Shown: positions 50,698-58,836 of the stretch, piece after piece
Position numbering within the stretch: the stretch's first letter is position 1
Layout of the letters: every line of letters begins with the position of its first letter
DNA from: Pseudomonas thivervalensis
Lineage (GTDB): Bacteria; Pseudomonadota; Gammaproteobacteria; Pseudomonadales; Pseudomonadaceae
Assembly: GCF_001269655.1 (NCBI RefSeq)
Contig: NZ_LHVE01000006.1
Coordinates: 372,001 to 436,000, forward strand
DNA: 64,000 bases
Direction: 5' to 3'
Notes under the pieces: generated by a model
The model's input: the letters and a program-made list of their open reading frames with translations, nothing else
What the model was told of the DNA's origin: nothing
The model's database searches: none
Translations under genes and position numbers: made by a program

Positions 50698-52253
50698 TGG
50701 TCAGCCTCCGGGGTCGCCAGACCGAAGTCGGCGGGGAAATGCTTGAGGGCGCTGGCGACAGGGTAGGACGTCATCCCACCGAGGGCACAGAGCGAACCGT
50801 ATTGCAGGGTGTCGCACAGGTCCTGCAACAGCAAGGCCTGCTCCTGACGGGCACCGGCTTCGGTGCTGGCGATCAAGCGGTCCACCACTTCCACCCCACG
50901 GGTGGAGCCGATCCGGCACGGCGTGCACTTGCCGCAGGACTCCTCGGCGCAGAACTGCAAGGCGAACCGGGCCATCTGGGCCATGTCCAGGCTGTCGTCA
51001 GCGACCACCACGCCACCGTGGCCGAGCATCGCGCCCATGGCGGCGAACGCTTCGTAGTCCAGCGGCGTATCGAATTGCGAAGGCGGCACCCAGGCGCCCA
51101 ACGGCCCGCCCACTTGCGCGGCCTTCAGCGGACGACCGCTGGCGGTGCCACCGCCGTAGCCTTCCACCAACTCCCGCAGGCTCAGGCCGAAGGCGCGTTC
51201 CACCAGGCCGCCATGACGGACGTTGCCGGCCAGTTGGAACGGCATCGTGCCCAGGGAACGGCCCATGCCGAAATCGCGATAGAACTGCGCGCCCTTCTCC
51301 AGGATGATTGGCACCGAGGTCAGGGTCAGCACGTTATGCACCAGCGTTGGCAAGCCGAACAGGCCTTGCAGCGCCGGCAATGGCGGCTTGGCGCGCACCG
51401 TGCCGCGCTTGCCCTCGAGGGATTCCAGCAGCGCCGTTTCCTCGCCACAGATATAGGCGCCGGCACCGACCCGCACTTCCAGCTCGAAGCTGCGACCGCT
51501 GCCACCCACGTTCGCGCCCAGGTAACCGGCCTCGCGGGCGATGTGCAGCGCGTCGTTCAGCGTACTGACGGCGTCCGGGTATTCCGAACGCACGTAGATG
51601 TAGCCCATGGTCGCGCCTACGGCGATGCCGGCGATGATCATGCCTTCGATCAGCAGGAAGGGATCGCCTTCCATCAACATGCGGTCGGCAAACGTACCGG
51701 AGTCGCCCTCGTCGGCGTTGCAGACCACGTACTTCTGCGGCCCTTGCGCGTCACGCACGGTGCGCCACTTGATGCCCGCCGGAAACGCCGCGCCCCCCCG
51801 GCCGCGCAGGCCGGAGTCCAGCACGCTGGCGACGACATCCGCGCCATCCATCTGGATCGCCCGAGCCAGGCCGAGGAATCCGCCTTGGGCACGGTAATCA
51901 TCGAGGGACAAGGGCTGGGTGATGCCGGCACGGGCAAACAACAGGCGCTGCTGGCTTTTCAGATAGGGAATGTTTTCCACCAGCCCCAGGGCAGCAGGAT
52001 GGCTGCCCGGATCACGGGCCAGCGCATCGAGCAAGGCCGGCACATCCTGGGCCGTGACCGGGCCAAAACCCAGGCGCCCTTCGGGCGTCTCCAGCTCCAC
52101 CAGCGGCTCCAGCCAATAGAGGCCACGGGAACTGGTGCGCAACACCTGCAAAGGCAACTGTCGACGTTCAGCCTCAACGGCCAACGCAGCAGCGACCTTG
52201 TCCGCGCCCACGGCACGGGCCACCGAATCGCGGGGGATACAGAGCGTCAGCAT
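50694..52253 (-). CDS. fdsB: NAD-dependent formate dehydrogenase beta subunit FdsB (NuoF-like)
   Basis: The 519-residue diaphorase subunit carries FMN, the NADH site and a [4Fe-4S] cluster. The NAD/FMN region is GLRGRGGAAFPAGIKWRTV and VCNADEGDSGTFADRMLME, followed by GAYICGEETALLESLEGKRG. The cluster motif EESCGKCTPCRIGSTRGVEV is near the C-terminus. I chose the ATG at 52253 (MLTLCIPRDS), with GGAGGA upstream; a longer frame reaches 52367 but lies inside fdsG. It overlaps fdsG by 7 bp and fdsA by 4 bp. Confidence 0.95.
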   Translation of the reverse strand: MLTLCIPRDSVARAVGADKVAAALAVEAERRQLPLQVLRTSSRGLYWLEPLVELETPEGRLGFGPVTAQDVPALLDALARDPGSHPAALGLVENIPYLKSQQRLLFARAGITQPLSLDDYRAQGGFLGLARAIQMDGADVVASVLDSGLRGRGGAAFPAGIKWRTVRDAQGPQKYVVCNADEGDSGTFADRMLMEGDPFLLIEGMIIAGIAVGATMGYIYVRSEYPDAVSTLNDALHIAREAGYLGANVGGSGRSFELEVRVGAGAYICGEETALLESLEGKRGTVRAKPPLPALQGLFGLPTLVHNVLTLTSVPIILEKGAQFYRDFGMGRSLGTMPFQLAGNVRHGGLVERAFGLSLRELVEGYGGGTASGRPLKAAQVGGPLGAWVPPSQFDTPLDYEAFAAMGAMLGHGGVVVADDSLDMAQMARFALQFCAEESCGKCTPCRIGSTRGVEVVDRLIASTEAGARQEQALLLQDLCDTLQYGSLCALGGMTSYPVASALKHFPADFGLATPEADQ

Positions 52254-52729
52254 GCGTCCTCCTCCATGCAACCCTTGACCAGCTGACGCAGGCGCTCGGG
52301 CGTGATCCGCGCATGCAACTCCCCGTCCAGCTCCAGGGCCGGCGAACAGACGCAGGCGCCCAGGCAATAGACCGGCCGCAGGCTGATACTGCCGTCGGCA
52401 CTGGTACCGTGATCGTCCAGCGCCAATTGCTCGCGCAACTGCGCAGCCAGGGTTTCAGCTCCCATGCTCTTGCAGGACTCGGCCCGGCACAGGCGCAGGG
52501 TATGGCGCGCAGGTGGCGTGGTACGGAAGTCGTGGTAGAAGCTGATGACCCCGCGCACTTCAGCCAGGCTGAGGTTCAGGGCGTGGGCGATCTCCGGGAC
52601 GGCGCTGTCGGGGACATACCCGCAGCCTGCCTGGATGGCATGGAGAATGGGCAGCAAGGCACCGGGGGTGTCCTTTTCGCGCGCAAGCACGCTGTGGATC
52701 ATGGGCAGGTGAAGCGTCTCATCAGGCAT
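52247..52729 (-). CDS. fdsG: NAD-dependent formate dehydrogenase gamma subunit FdsG (NuoE-like)
   Basis: The 160-residue [2Fe-2S] thioredoxin-like subunit resembles the 24-kDa subunit of complex I. Four cysteines for the cluster are in LRLCRAESCKSMG and PVYCLGACVCSP; the helical start has LLPILHAIQAGCGYVPDSAVPEIAHALNLSLAEVRGVISFYHDFR. I chose the ATG at 52729, which has GAGG about 7 nt upstream and gives the usual length. The open frame further upstream crosses a strongly structured leader and is not protein-like. It is the first gene of the fdsGBAD operon. Confidence 0.94.
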   Translation of the reverse strand: MPDETLHLPMIHSVLAREKDTPGALLPILHAIQAGCGYVPDSAVPEIAHALNLSLAEVRGVISFYHDFRTTPPARHTLRLCRAESCKSMGAETLAAQLREQLALDDHGTSADGSISLRPVYCLGACVCSPALELDGELHARITPERLRQLVKGCMEEDAC

Positions 52730-52747
52730 AAACGTACCTCGGCATCT

Positions 52748-52874
52748 CGGACGACACCGCCGCATAGCGGTAGCCGTCCGGAGTCTTGGCTGCGGCGTTC
52801 GGCCCACGTCACGGTAGCGTGGCACATCCGATCGCCATTCTCGCTCTCCGGCCAGGTGTCTTTGGCGCACCTGG
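52748..52874 (-). promoter_or_regulatory. Structured mRNA leader upstream of fdsG
   Basis: Read leftwards, three stem-loops can be drawn: CCAGGTG/CACCTGG (52852-52874), CCACG/CGTGG (52804-52822) and a compound CGGACG...CGTCCG hairpin (52748-52780) that ends 19 nt before the start codon. A molybdenum-cofactor riboswitch would be fitting for a Mo-enzyme operon, but I could not confirm its consensus by eye. Confidence 0.4.
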
Positions 52875-52959
52875 TCCGGGGCATCCTCACAGCTTGCCAC
52901 TCCCGGGGGTTGGCGATTGCACATGGACGACGAAACGTGTTCTGAAAGCGACTCCTTTC

Positions 52960-53853
52960 TTAGATGGTTTTGCGCAACGCATTGGCAACCAGTGTAAATG
53001 CAGGCGAAGGCTGTCGTCGGCTGGGGTAGTACAGATAGTAGCCTGAAAACGGCGGACACCAATCTTCCAGCACGCGCACCAGTCGGCCCTCTTGCAGGTA
53101 CGGTTCAAACTCTTCTTCTGGCAGGTACGCAACGCCCAGCCCGGCCACTGCCGCCTGCACGATATGAGTCGACGTGTTGAAAACCAGCTGGCCGTCAACT
53201 CGCACGTTCACCTGCTTGCCTCGCCGCTCGAAATCCCAGACATAGAGCCCGCCTGATGTCTGCATGCGCTGGTTGATACAGCGATGGGTCATCAGGTCGC
53301 GCGGGCCCCTGGGGATGGCGTGGGTAGCGAAATACGCTTGCGAAGCGACGGCAGCCATCCGCAATGGAGGGCCTATCGGAACGGCAACCATGTCTTTGTC
53401 GATGGTGTCACCCAGGCGCACGCCAGCATCAAAACGATCCGCCACGATGTCTCGAAATCCGTAACACACGTCAAATTCAACGTTTATATCCGGGTAGTCG
53501 TGCAGCAACCCGGTAAGTTTGGGTAGCAAGGTCGTGCGCAACACATGATCACCGCAGGTGATGCGTACAGTACCTGCGGGCTTGTCGCGCATTTCCGTCA
53601 GCATATCCAGCTCCGCTTCTATTTCATCGAAGCGATTGCCTATTGCTTGCAGCAGCCGCTCGCCAGCGATGGTCGGCGAAACGCTGCGAGTGGTCCGCGT
53701 CAATAACCGGATCTGCAAGCGTGCTTCAAGGCCATTGATTGCCTGGCTCAATGCAGATTGTGTGACACCCAATGCCCCGGCAGCACGCGTGAAGCTGCCT
53801 TCGCGCGCGACCGTTACGAAAGACAGCAGATCATTGAGATTTCTTTTGATCAT
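52960..53853 (-). CDS. LysR-family transcriptional regulator
   Basis: The 297-residue protein has the N-terminal winged HTH (LLSFVTVAREGSFTRAAGALGVTQSALSQAINGLEARLQIRLLTRTTRSV) and effector domain with GFRDIVADRFDAGVRLG and YYPSRRQPSPAFTLV. It lies upstream of the fds operon in the same direction (230 bp away) and is divergent from the exported cyclophilin-like gene. By position it more likely controls the latter and the alpha/beta hydrolase. The start at 53853 (MIKRNLNDLL) is the usual family start; an ATG at 53865 is possible. Neither has a strong RBS. Confidence 0.9.
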   Translation of the reverse strand: MIKRNLNDLLSFVTVAREGSFTRAAGALGVTQSALSQAINGLEARLQIRLLTRTTRSVSPTIAGERLLQAIGNRFDEIEAELDMLTEMRDKPAGTVRITCGDHVLRTTLLPKLTGLLHDYPDINVEFDVCYGFRDIVADRFDAGVRLGDTIDKDMVAVPIGPPLRMAAVASQAYFATHAIPRGPRDLMTHRCINQRMQTSGGLYVWDFERRGKQVNVRVDGQLVFNTSTHIVQAAVAGLGVAYLPEEEFEPYLQEGRLVRVLEDWCPPFSGYYLYYPSRRQPSPAFTLVANALRKTI

Positions 53854-53951
53854 GGTGAAACGCATCTAAGCCAATTGATTAGCCTTGCTTATAGCCTCGT
53901 TAAGCATTCATTAGCTAGTCGCGTGACTGTCCGTCGCTCACCATGTTCCCC

Positions 53952-54425
53952 ATGAACAAGATTGAAAGCAGAACTGCGATGAGGACGACCTGGCTTGGTT
54001 TGCTGGCTTCAATGCTCGTGCTCGGCAGCTACTCAACAATGAATGAAGCCGCATCGGCAGCTTCGCTAACGCAGAACACTGGCATGTGGATGACCGTCGG
54101 GGAACAACGCTTCGCCATCACCCTGGCCGACAACGCAGCTGCCCGCGCGCTTGTCGCGTCATTACCACTGACGTTGGACATGAGTGATCTCAACCGCAAT
54201 GAAAAGTACGCCATCCTCCCCCAAGCACTACCTACCCAAGCGAGCAAGCCGGGAACGATCCACAGCGGTGATCTGATGCTGTATGGCCCGGACACCCTGG
54301 TCGTCTTCTATACGAACTTCGTTTCAGCCTACGCATATACGCGCCTGGGATGTGTGGAAGACACCGCAAGACTGGCTCAGGCGCTGGGCCGGCGGGGTGT
54401 GCAAGTGACGCTTTCCCAGAATTGA
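53952..54425 (+). CDS. Exported cyclophilin-like-fold protein
   Basis: The product has an N-terminal hydrophobic segment (TTWLGLLASMLVLGSYS) and then a domain of about 115 residues (WMTVGEQRFAITLADNAAARALVASLPLTLDMSDLNRNEKYAILPQ... HSGDLMLYGPDTLVVFYTNF). This pattern is that of the cyclophilin-like domain found in many short bacterial proteins; prolyl isomerase activity is not established for these. Three in-frame ATGs (53943, 53952, 53979) compete; none has a strong RBS and I list the second. It lies 25 bp before the alpha/beta hydrolase gene and likely shares its transcript. Confidence 0.72.
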   Translation: MNKIESRTAMRTTWLGLLASMLVLGSYSTMNEAASAASLTQNTGMWMTVGEQRFAITLADNAAARALVASLPLTLDMSDLNRNEKYAILPQALPTQASKPGTIHSGDLMLYGPDTLVVFYTNFVSAYAYTRLGCVEDTARLAQALGRRGVQVTLSQN

Positions 54426-54450
54426 TTACCCCGCATCGATAGGATTTCCA

Positions 54451-55479
54451 ATGAAAAAGATCATCGTTTTACTGACGCTGCTTGTCAGTTCACTGTCAGC
54501 AATAGGGGCCGACATGTCTAATGGTGCGGACAATTTTTATTCCAGCGACGAAGTGACCGTACAGAAGGTCAACTTCAAGAACCAATATCAAATGAACGTG
54601 GCGGGTAATCTGTTCATCCCGAAAAAACTCAATGGCAAGAGCAGAAGTCCGGCGATTGTCGTCGGTCACCCAATGGGCGCGGTCAAGGAGCAAAGCGCCA
54701 ATCTCTATGCCACGAAAATGGCGGAAAAAGGCTTCGTGACCCTTTCCCTGGACCTGTCGTTCTGGGGCGAAAGCGAGGGGCGGCCGCGCAATGCCGTCTC
54801 ACCGGATATCTATGCCGAGGACTTCAGCGCCGCGGTGGACTTTCTCAGTGCCCAGCCGTTTGTCGATAAAGAGCGGATTGGCGCAATCGGTATTTGCGGC
54901 AGCGGCAGCTTCGTGATCAGTGCAGCCAAGATTGACCCGCGCATGAAAGCCATCGCGACCGTGAGCATGTATGACATGGGTGGCGTCAATCGCAACGGCT
55001 TGAAGCATTCCCAAACGCTCGAACAACGCCGGGCGATCATCGCCCAAGCCACCCAGCAGCGTAACGTCGAGTTCGCGGGCGGTGAAACGCTTTACACCAG
55101 CGGTACGGTGCACCAGTTGGACGACAACACTCATCCTATTCAACGTGAGTTCTATGACTTCTACCGCACCCCGCGCGGCGAATTCACGCCATCCGGCTCG
55201 TCGAAAGATCTGACCACCCACCCGACGCTGACCAGCAACATCAAGTTCATGAATTTCTATCCGCTCAATGACATCGAGACCATTTCGCCTCATCCGATGT
55301 TGTTCATTGCAGGGGCCGATGCGCACTCCAGGGAATTCAGCGAGCAAGCGTATAAGCTCGCCGGCCAGCCCAAGGAACTCGTCATTGTCCCCGGCGCTGG
55401 ACATGTCGATCTTTATGACCGGGTCAACCTCATCCCTTTCGACAAACTGACGACCTTCTTCCAGAGCAACCTGAAGTAA
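54451..55479 (+). CDS. Exported alpha/beta hydrolase with Cys at the nucleophile elbow
   Basis: The 342-residue protein starts with a Sec signal peptide (MKKIIVLLTLLVSSLSAIGA). The mature part has an alpha/beta-hydrolase core: VVGHPMGAVKEQ oxyanion loop, nucleophile elbow IGICGSGSF with C149 where most members have Ser, acidic residue in FIAGADAHSREF and His in PGAGHVDLYDR. A Cys nucleophile is known from dienelactone hydrolases, and relatives of YcjY share this look. The substrate is unknown. AGGATT lies upstream of the ATG. It follows the cyclophilin-like gene by 25 bp. Confidence 0.85.
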   Translation: MKKIIVLLTLLVSSLSAIGADMSNGADNFYSSDEVTVQKVNFKNQYQMNVAGNLFIPKKLNGKSRSPAIVVGHPMGAVKEQSANLYATKMAEKGFVTLSLDLSFWGESEGRPRNAVSPDIYAEDFSAAVDFLSAQPFVDKERIGAIGICGSGSFVISAAKIDPRMKAIATVSMYDMGGVNRNGLKHSQTLEQRRAIIAQATQQRNVEFAGGETLYTSGTVHQLDDNTHPIQREFYDFYRTPRGEFTPSGSSKDLTTHPTLTSNIKFMNFYPLNDIETISPHPMLFIAGADAHSREFSEQAYKLAGQPKELVIVPGAGHVDLYDRVNLIPFDKLTTFFQSNLK

Positions 55480-55519
55480 TACCTGGCCCAGTCGATTTAT
55501 CCATACGTGACCTATCGAC

Positions 55520-56167
55520 CTACCCCCGCTTAAGCCTCCTGAACGCCTGCGGCTCCCAAACTCGCATCGCCAGCAACAGCGCAGTCCCACGTTTTTCGGA
55601 CAGCGGCGCGCTCAACGACTCGTTGTGAAGCGCCGCCAGTTTGCTGCGCAACTTGTGGATGTCGACTTGCAACTGGGCGTAAGCAGGCTGGGTCAACATG
55701 CCATGGCCAAAGTGCAGGGTTTCGTCGGGGACATCGAATCGGCTGGCCATGAAATCCGGCAGACCTTGTCGCAGGAAGAACCCTCGGATAGGGCCGTCCG
55801 GCAGCCAATCGAAATCCCTCGCGACCAGCAATCTGATGCGATTGCCCGGCTTCAGGTCCGCCAGGCCCATCCGCTCCAACACCAACAAATGCTTGATGCA
55901 CTCGGCTTTGGACACGCAGTAGGCGGACACAATGTCTTCCAGTGACCAGTGACCAGACAACAGTTCACACGTGCCTATCCCGACGCGCAGCGGCTGTTCG
56001 CACTCAAGGCACGGTTCGATCCGCAGACGCGATTCCGGAACAAGCTCTGGGATAAGTATCACGTGGCGTAGCGTGACCAGCCCCCGCCGGCGTTCGAACG
56101 TGAGGTCGCGCCGCCGACGGTCGCTACAGGCCTGCACTGCTCTCTCACCACAAGGAACCGAAATCAT
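55520..56167 (-). CDS. XRE-type regulator C-terminal domain with the HTH apparently missing or decayed
   Basis: The C-terminal ~140 residues (GHWSLEDIVSAYCVSKAECIKHLLVLERMGLADLKPGNRIRLLVARDFDWLPDGPIRGFFLRQGLPDF... EKRGTALLLAMRVWEPQAFRRLKRG) look like the sensor part of a Pseudomonas XRE-like regulator family that normally starts with a helix-turn-helix. Here the ~75 residues before it are Arg-rich and show no HTH. I chose the ATG at 56167 because GGGAG lies 7 nt upstream. The other frames upstream also do not show an HTH, so this could be a truncated, possibly non-functional gene or a variant acting without its own DNA-binding domain. Confidence 0.6.
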   Translation of the reverse strand: MISVPCGERAVQACSDRRRRDLTFERRRGLVTLRHVILIPELVPESRLRIEPCLECEQPLRVGIGTCELLSGHWSLEDIVSAYCVSKAECIKHLLVLERMGLADLKPGNRIRLLVARDFDWLPDGPIRGFFLRQGLPDFMASRFDVPDETLHFGHGMLTQPAYAQLQVDIHKLRSKLAALHNESLSAPLSEKRGTALLLAMRVWEPQAFRRLKRG

Positions 56168-56235
56168 CGCTATGCTCCCCATACAGATGAGTCAGGTACG
56201 ACCATCCTAAACGTACTATCAAGGAGGATTCGATA

Positions 56236-57171
56236 ATGAGGGAAGCAGCCACTGGGCTCGAAAAACAGATTGAGATCGCTACAAAACTTCTCTCTCTGTC
56301 GGCAAAAATCGGATTGCTGATTGGCGGCACGTGCATCGTCAGTTATCTATTGAGCAACGGTCATTACCCGCAAGGCGTATCCGTTGGAGACAGTTTGTTA
56401 TTCCTGGTCACGGCGTTTTGCTTTGGCTTGGTTTGTATCTATTTTTCGGTGTCAGTTACGGCGGCCGGGGTGTTGCTTTCTCCGCTCTTTATCCCCGTGC
56501 TTAGGGGGTTCGTCTGGCTACATGGAAAAGTCTCCGATAAAAAACCCCTACTGGATTTCAAACGACCCAAAATAACCTTCTTCTCGGTGTTTTTTGGAAT
56601 ATGCGGCGCGGTGACCATTTATTTCCTGACCCACAAAAGTCCCTTGGCACACATTCAGCTCATCCTTCTGCCCATTTTTCAGTACATCGTTTACTCCGCC
56701 TATCTGGAACAGAACACGAAAATAAAAGCAGCGCAGCCATCGGCACCTGAAATCGTCGACTCCGAGCATCCTGACCAGAATCCCCACGCTGAAATGAAAC
56801 CCTTGAAGAGAACCCGGGCAATGATCGCTGGCGTTATTCTCCTGACGCCCCTTCTCATGGGGGGCGTGACGTCGGACTTGCTGCAAGCGGCCATGAGCTT
56901 TGCGCAAATACGTATAGAAAGGGCCACGATCCTGGTGAAACCGCCTTACGCCAATCTATTGCCTGACCCCAAGGACTCACCGCTGGAAGACTACAAAAGA
57001 TTTGAGAATGCGACGGTGATTTTCCGAGGTGTTGGCATCTCGACGCTCATTGAAATGCACACCAAGGAAACGGCCATCCGCTTGGAGATTCCAAATGACT
57101 CGATCATTGTCGAGCGTCGCGTGAAGCCCGTTGTCAACGTCAGGAAAAATCCTGAGAAAACGGAAAGCTGA
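56236..57171 (+). CDS. Unknown integral membrane protein
   Basis: This 311-residue protein has at least five hydrophobic segments (residues about 23-42, 51-75, 78-95, 112-132 and 193-212) and a soluble C-terminal domain of ~90 residues (RIERATILVKPPYANLLP...AIRLEIPNDSIIVERRVKPVV). GGAGGATT gives a strong ribosome site. I recognise no family. It is divergent from the decayed regulator at 55520. Its AT content is higher than the window average, which hints at later acquisition. Confidence 0.65.
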   Translation: MREAATGLEKQIEIATKLLSLSAKIGLLIGGTCIVSYLLSNGHYPQGVSVGDSLLFLVTAFCFGLVCIYFSVSVTAAGVLLSPLFIPVLRGFVWLHGKVSDKKPLLDFKRPKITFFSVFFGICGAVTIYFLTHKSPLAHIQLILLPIFQYIVYSAYLEQNTKIKAAQPSAPEIVDSEHPDQNPHAEMKPLKRTRAMIAGVILLTPLLMGGVTSDLLQAAMSFAQIRIERATILVKPPYANLLPDPKDSPLEDYKRFENATVIFRGVGISTLIEMHTKETAIRLEIPNDSIIVERRVKPVVNVRKNPEKTES

Positions 57172-57206
57172 TACCATCCGGACATCGACACGCTGAGCAG
57201 AACACC

Positions 57207-57368
57207 ATGAATCGCCGCAAGAAAATAAACCAGTTATTGAAGGCTAACGCCAAGAAAGCCAGTGCCAAGCTGGCACCCAAGAGCAAGAATCAATACATCA
57301 GCAAAGCCGACCGCCTGAAATTGGAAGCCGAATCCAGTGACGCCCCCATCACGTCACCGGAAAGCTGA
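57207..57368 (+). CDS. Very small basic protein, DUF2986-like
   Basis: The 53-codon frame encodes MNRRKKINQLLKANAKKASA, then KLAPKSKNQYISKADRLKLE and a Ser/Pro tail. The Lys-rich start with KLAPK...YISKADR is the pattern of the DUF2986 family of short proteins in gamma-proteobacteria. It has no known function; the charge suggests nucleic-acid or ribosome contact, which is inference. It lies 35 bp after the membrane-protein gene. Confidence 0.75.
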   Translation: MNRRKKINQLLKANAKKASAKLAPKSKNQYISKADRLKLEAESSDAPITSPES

Positions 57369-57377
57369 TCAACGTCG

Positions 57378-58046
57378 TTACCCCCTGAAGCGCTGCGCCA
57401 GAACCGCCGCGCCTCGCGGCTTATCTCTGGCATCCTGTAGGGCAACGACGGCCAACGACGCAATCCAGACCACCGAAACCCCATAATTAAGCCGTTGGTA
57501 CAGACCGAACAGGTGACCATCGGCCAATGCCGTCGCCATCAGCATCACCGTCACGATGGCCAGGATTACGCAGATCGCCGAGAACAGGGCGAACCTGGAC
57601 GATGAAAGCAGCGACTTGCCAAGGAACGTCCACAGCGCCCCCGCCAGGGTGAGCGAGATGAACATCACCAGCCCCGCCAGGTTGTGGCTCTGTTGCGAGA
57701 CCGACGGTTCAATCGGCGCACAGCCTTGGTCGCAGGAAAAATAGCCGGCCGCGAAGCTTGCCAACCCATGGACGAAAATCAGTGCGGCGCTAAGCAAGGC
57801 CATCCGCGATGCCTTGAACCGTCTCGCCACGCCTATAGCGAAAAGCACAAACATCATACCCAACGGAAAATTGTTCACCCAGGCAGAAAAGCCGTGGGTG
57901 GGTGCTCCCACGGCGCCTAGTTGGCTCATGGCTTGATCCAGATGGCTGTAGCCTGGGTAGGCCCGGGCAGTCAGTGCGACACCCAAAAGCAGCCAGAATG
58001 GAATCAATATTCCGAAGCCTAGCAAAGCACGATCAATGGTTTTCAT
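57378..58046 (-). CDS. DUF998-family membrane protein
   Basis: The 222-residue protein has six hydrophobic helices and the family's marks: YSHLDQAMSQLGAVGAPTHGFSAWVNNF, FSCDQGCAPIEPSVSQQSHNLAG and LFGLYQRLNYGVSVVWI. DUF998 proteins are uncharacterised inner-membrane proteins. I chose the ATG at 58046, preceded by GGGAG; the upstream extension to 58157 is unrelated and overlaps the neighbouring gene. It is convergent with the DUF2986-like gene. Confidence 0.82.
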   Translation of the reverse strand: MKTIDRALLGFGILIPFWLLLGVALTARAYPGYSHLDQAMSQLGAVGAPTHGFSAWVNNFPLGMMFVLFAIGVARRFKASRMALLSAALIFVHGLASFAAGYFSCDQGCAPIEPSVSQQSHNLAGLVMFISLTLAGALWTFLGKSLLSSSRFALFSAICVILAIVTVMLMATALADGHLFGLYQRLNYGVSVVWIASLAVVALQDARDKPRGAAVLAQRFRG

Positions 58047-58122
58047 GGTGACACTCCCTGTCGTTGTGATATCCGTTTGTGGGGTGATGCGAAATCTGGC
58101 ATTGATTGAAGCGTCCAATCGC

Positions 58123-58428
58123 TCAATCGAGGACTGGACGCAGGAAACTGCGCTCATAGCTCAGAATGAATCGTTGCTCCGTCGCTTGGGTTACCAATTC
58201 AAGGCACGCCGGATCCTGTTCGGCTTTCCGTCGATAGTTTTCATATTCGGCCAGGCTGGAAAAGCTGAACAGGCAGTAAGCGATATTGTTGGCGCCTTCG
58301 GCGGGTAGAAAATAGCCGTGATGTTCGCCCCCCATCCGGGTCACTACTTCAATCCATTGGCGCGAGTAGCTTTCGAAAGCAGGGATCTGATAGGGGTCAA
58401 TAACGTACCGGACATGGCAAGTGATCAC
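58123..58428 (-). CDS. NIPSNAP-family protein, GTG start
   Basis: The 101-residue ferredoxin-like-fold protein begins VITCHVRYVIDPYQIPAFESYSRQW and has GGEHHGYFLPAEGANNIAYCLFSF, both typical of NIPSNAP proteins. The GTG at 58428 has AAAGGA 8 nt upstream, and gives the normal family length; the ATG at 58479 would add 17 unrelated residues. Molecular function in bacteria is unclear. The DUF998 gene follows on the same strand 76 bp later. Confidence 0.82.
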   Translation of the reverse strand: MITCHVRYVIDPYQIPAFESYSRQWIEVVTRMGGEHHGYFLPAEGANNIAYCLFSFSSLAEYENYRRKAEQDPACLELVTQATEQRFILSYERSFLRPVLD

Positions 58429-58504
58429 AGGCTCATTCCTTTGAATTCTGGAAAAATGGATTCTACACAGGATACGCAATCAATCATCGATCGGGATCGA
58501 AACC

Positions 58505-58798
58505 ATGGATGAACGCCAAGCAACCATCAGGAACAAGATCCGCGCCGTGGTGACGAGTAGCGAATCTGACGAGATCACCTATCGATCAGAGTGGCTCGGT
58601 TACCTGCCCTTCCCGGTTTTTCATTGGATCGAATACCAGGGCGAAAGCTTTTCCAATGACTTCCCCTTTGATTGGACCCTTGAGGATCTGGTGAGCCTTG
58701 AGCGGACGGGATTCTTGGAAACACTGGAAACTTACGAAAACCCGGAAGATCATTTTGATCGGGACATCAGGTATCGCGTTCATGTGGACTGTGTATAA
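58505..58798 (+). CDS. Small acidic protein of unknown function
   Basis: This 97-residue, strongly acidic soluble protein is rich in Glu, Asp and aromatic residues (SEWLGYLPFPVFHWIEYQGESFSNDFPFDWTLEDL). No family is recognised. Small acidic proteins like this can be immunity proteins, but no toxin gene is beside it. No good RBS is visible. It precedes the DUF6630-like gene by 38 bp in the same direction. Confidence 0.55.
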   Translation: MDERQATIRNKIRAVVTSSESDEITYRSEWLGYLPFPVFHWIEYQGESFSNDFPFDWTLEDLVSLERTGFLETLETYENPEDHFDRDIRYRVHVDCV

Positions 58799-58836
58799 CG
58801 GTAGGCTGGAAAAAATGGACAAACCAAGGAAAGGAA

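Noticed and set aside
52886..53062. In-frame upstream extension of fdsG toward 53062
   Set aside because: The translation is Arg/Cys-rich and unlike NuoE proteins, it crosses the structured leader, and the ATG at 52729 has a good ribosome site.
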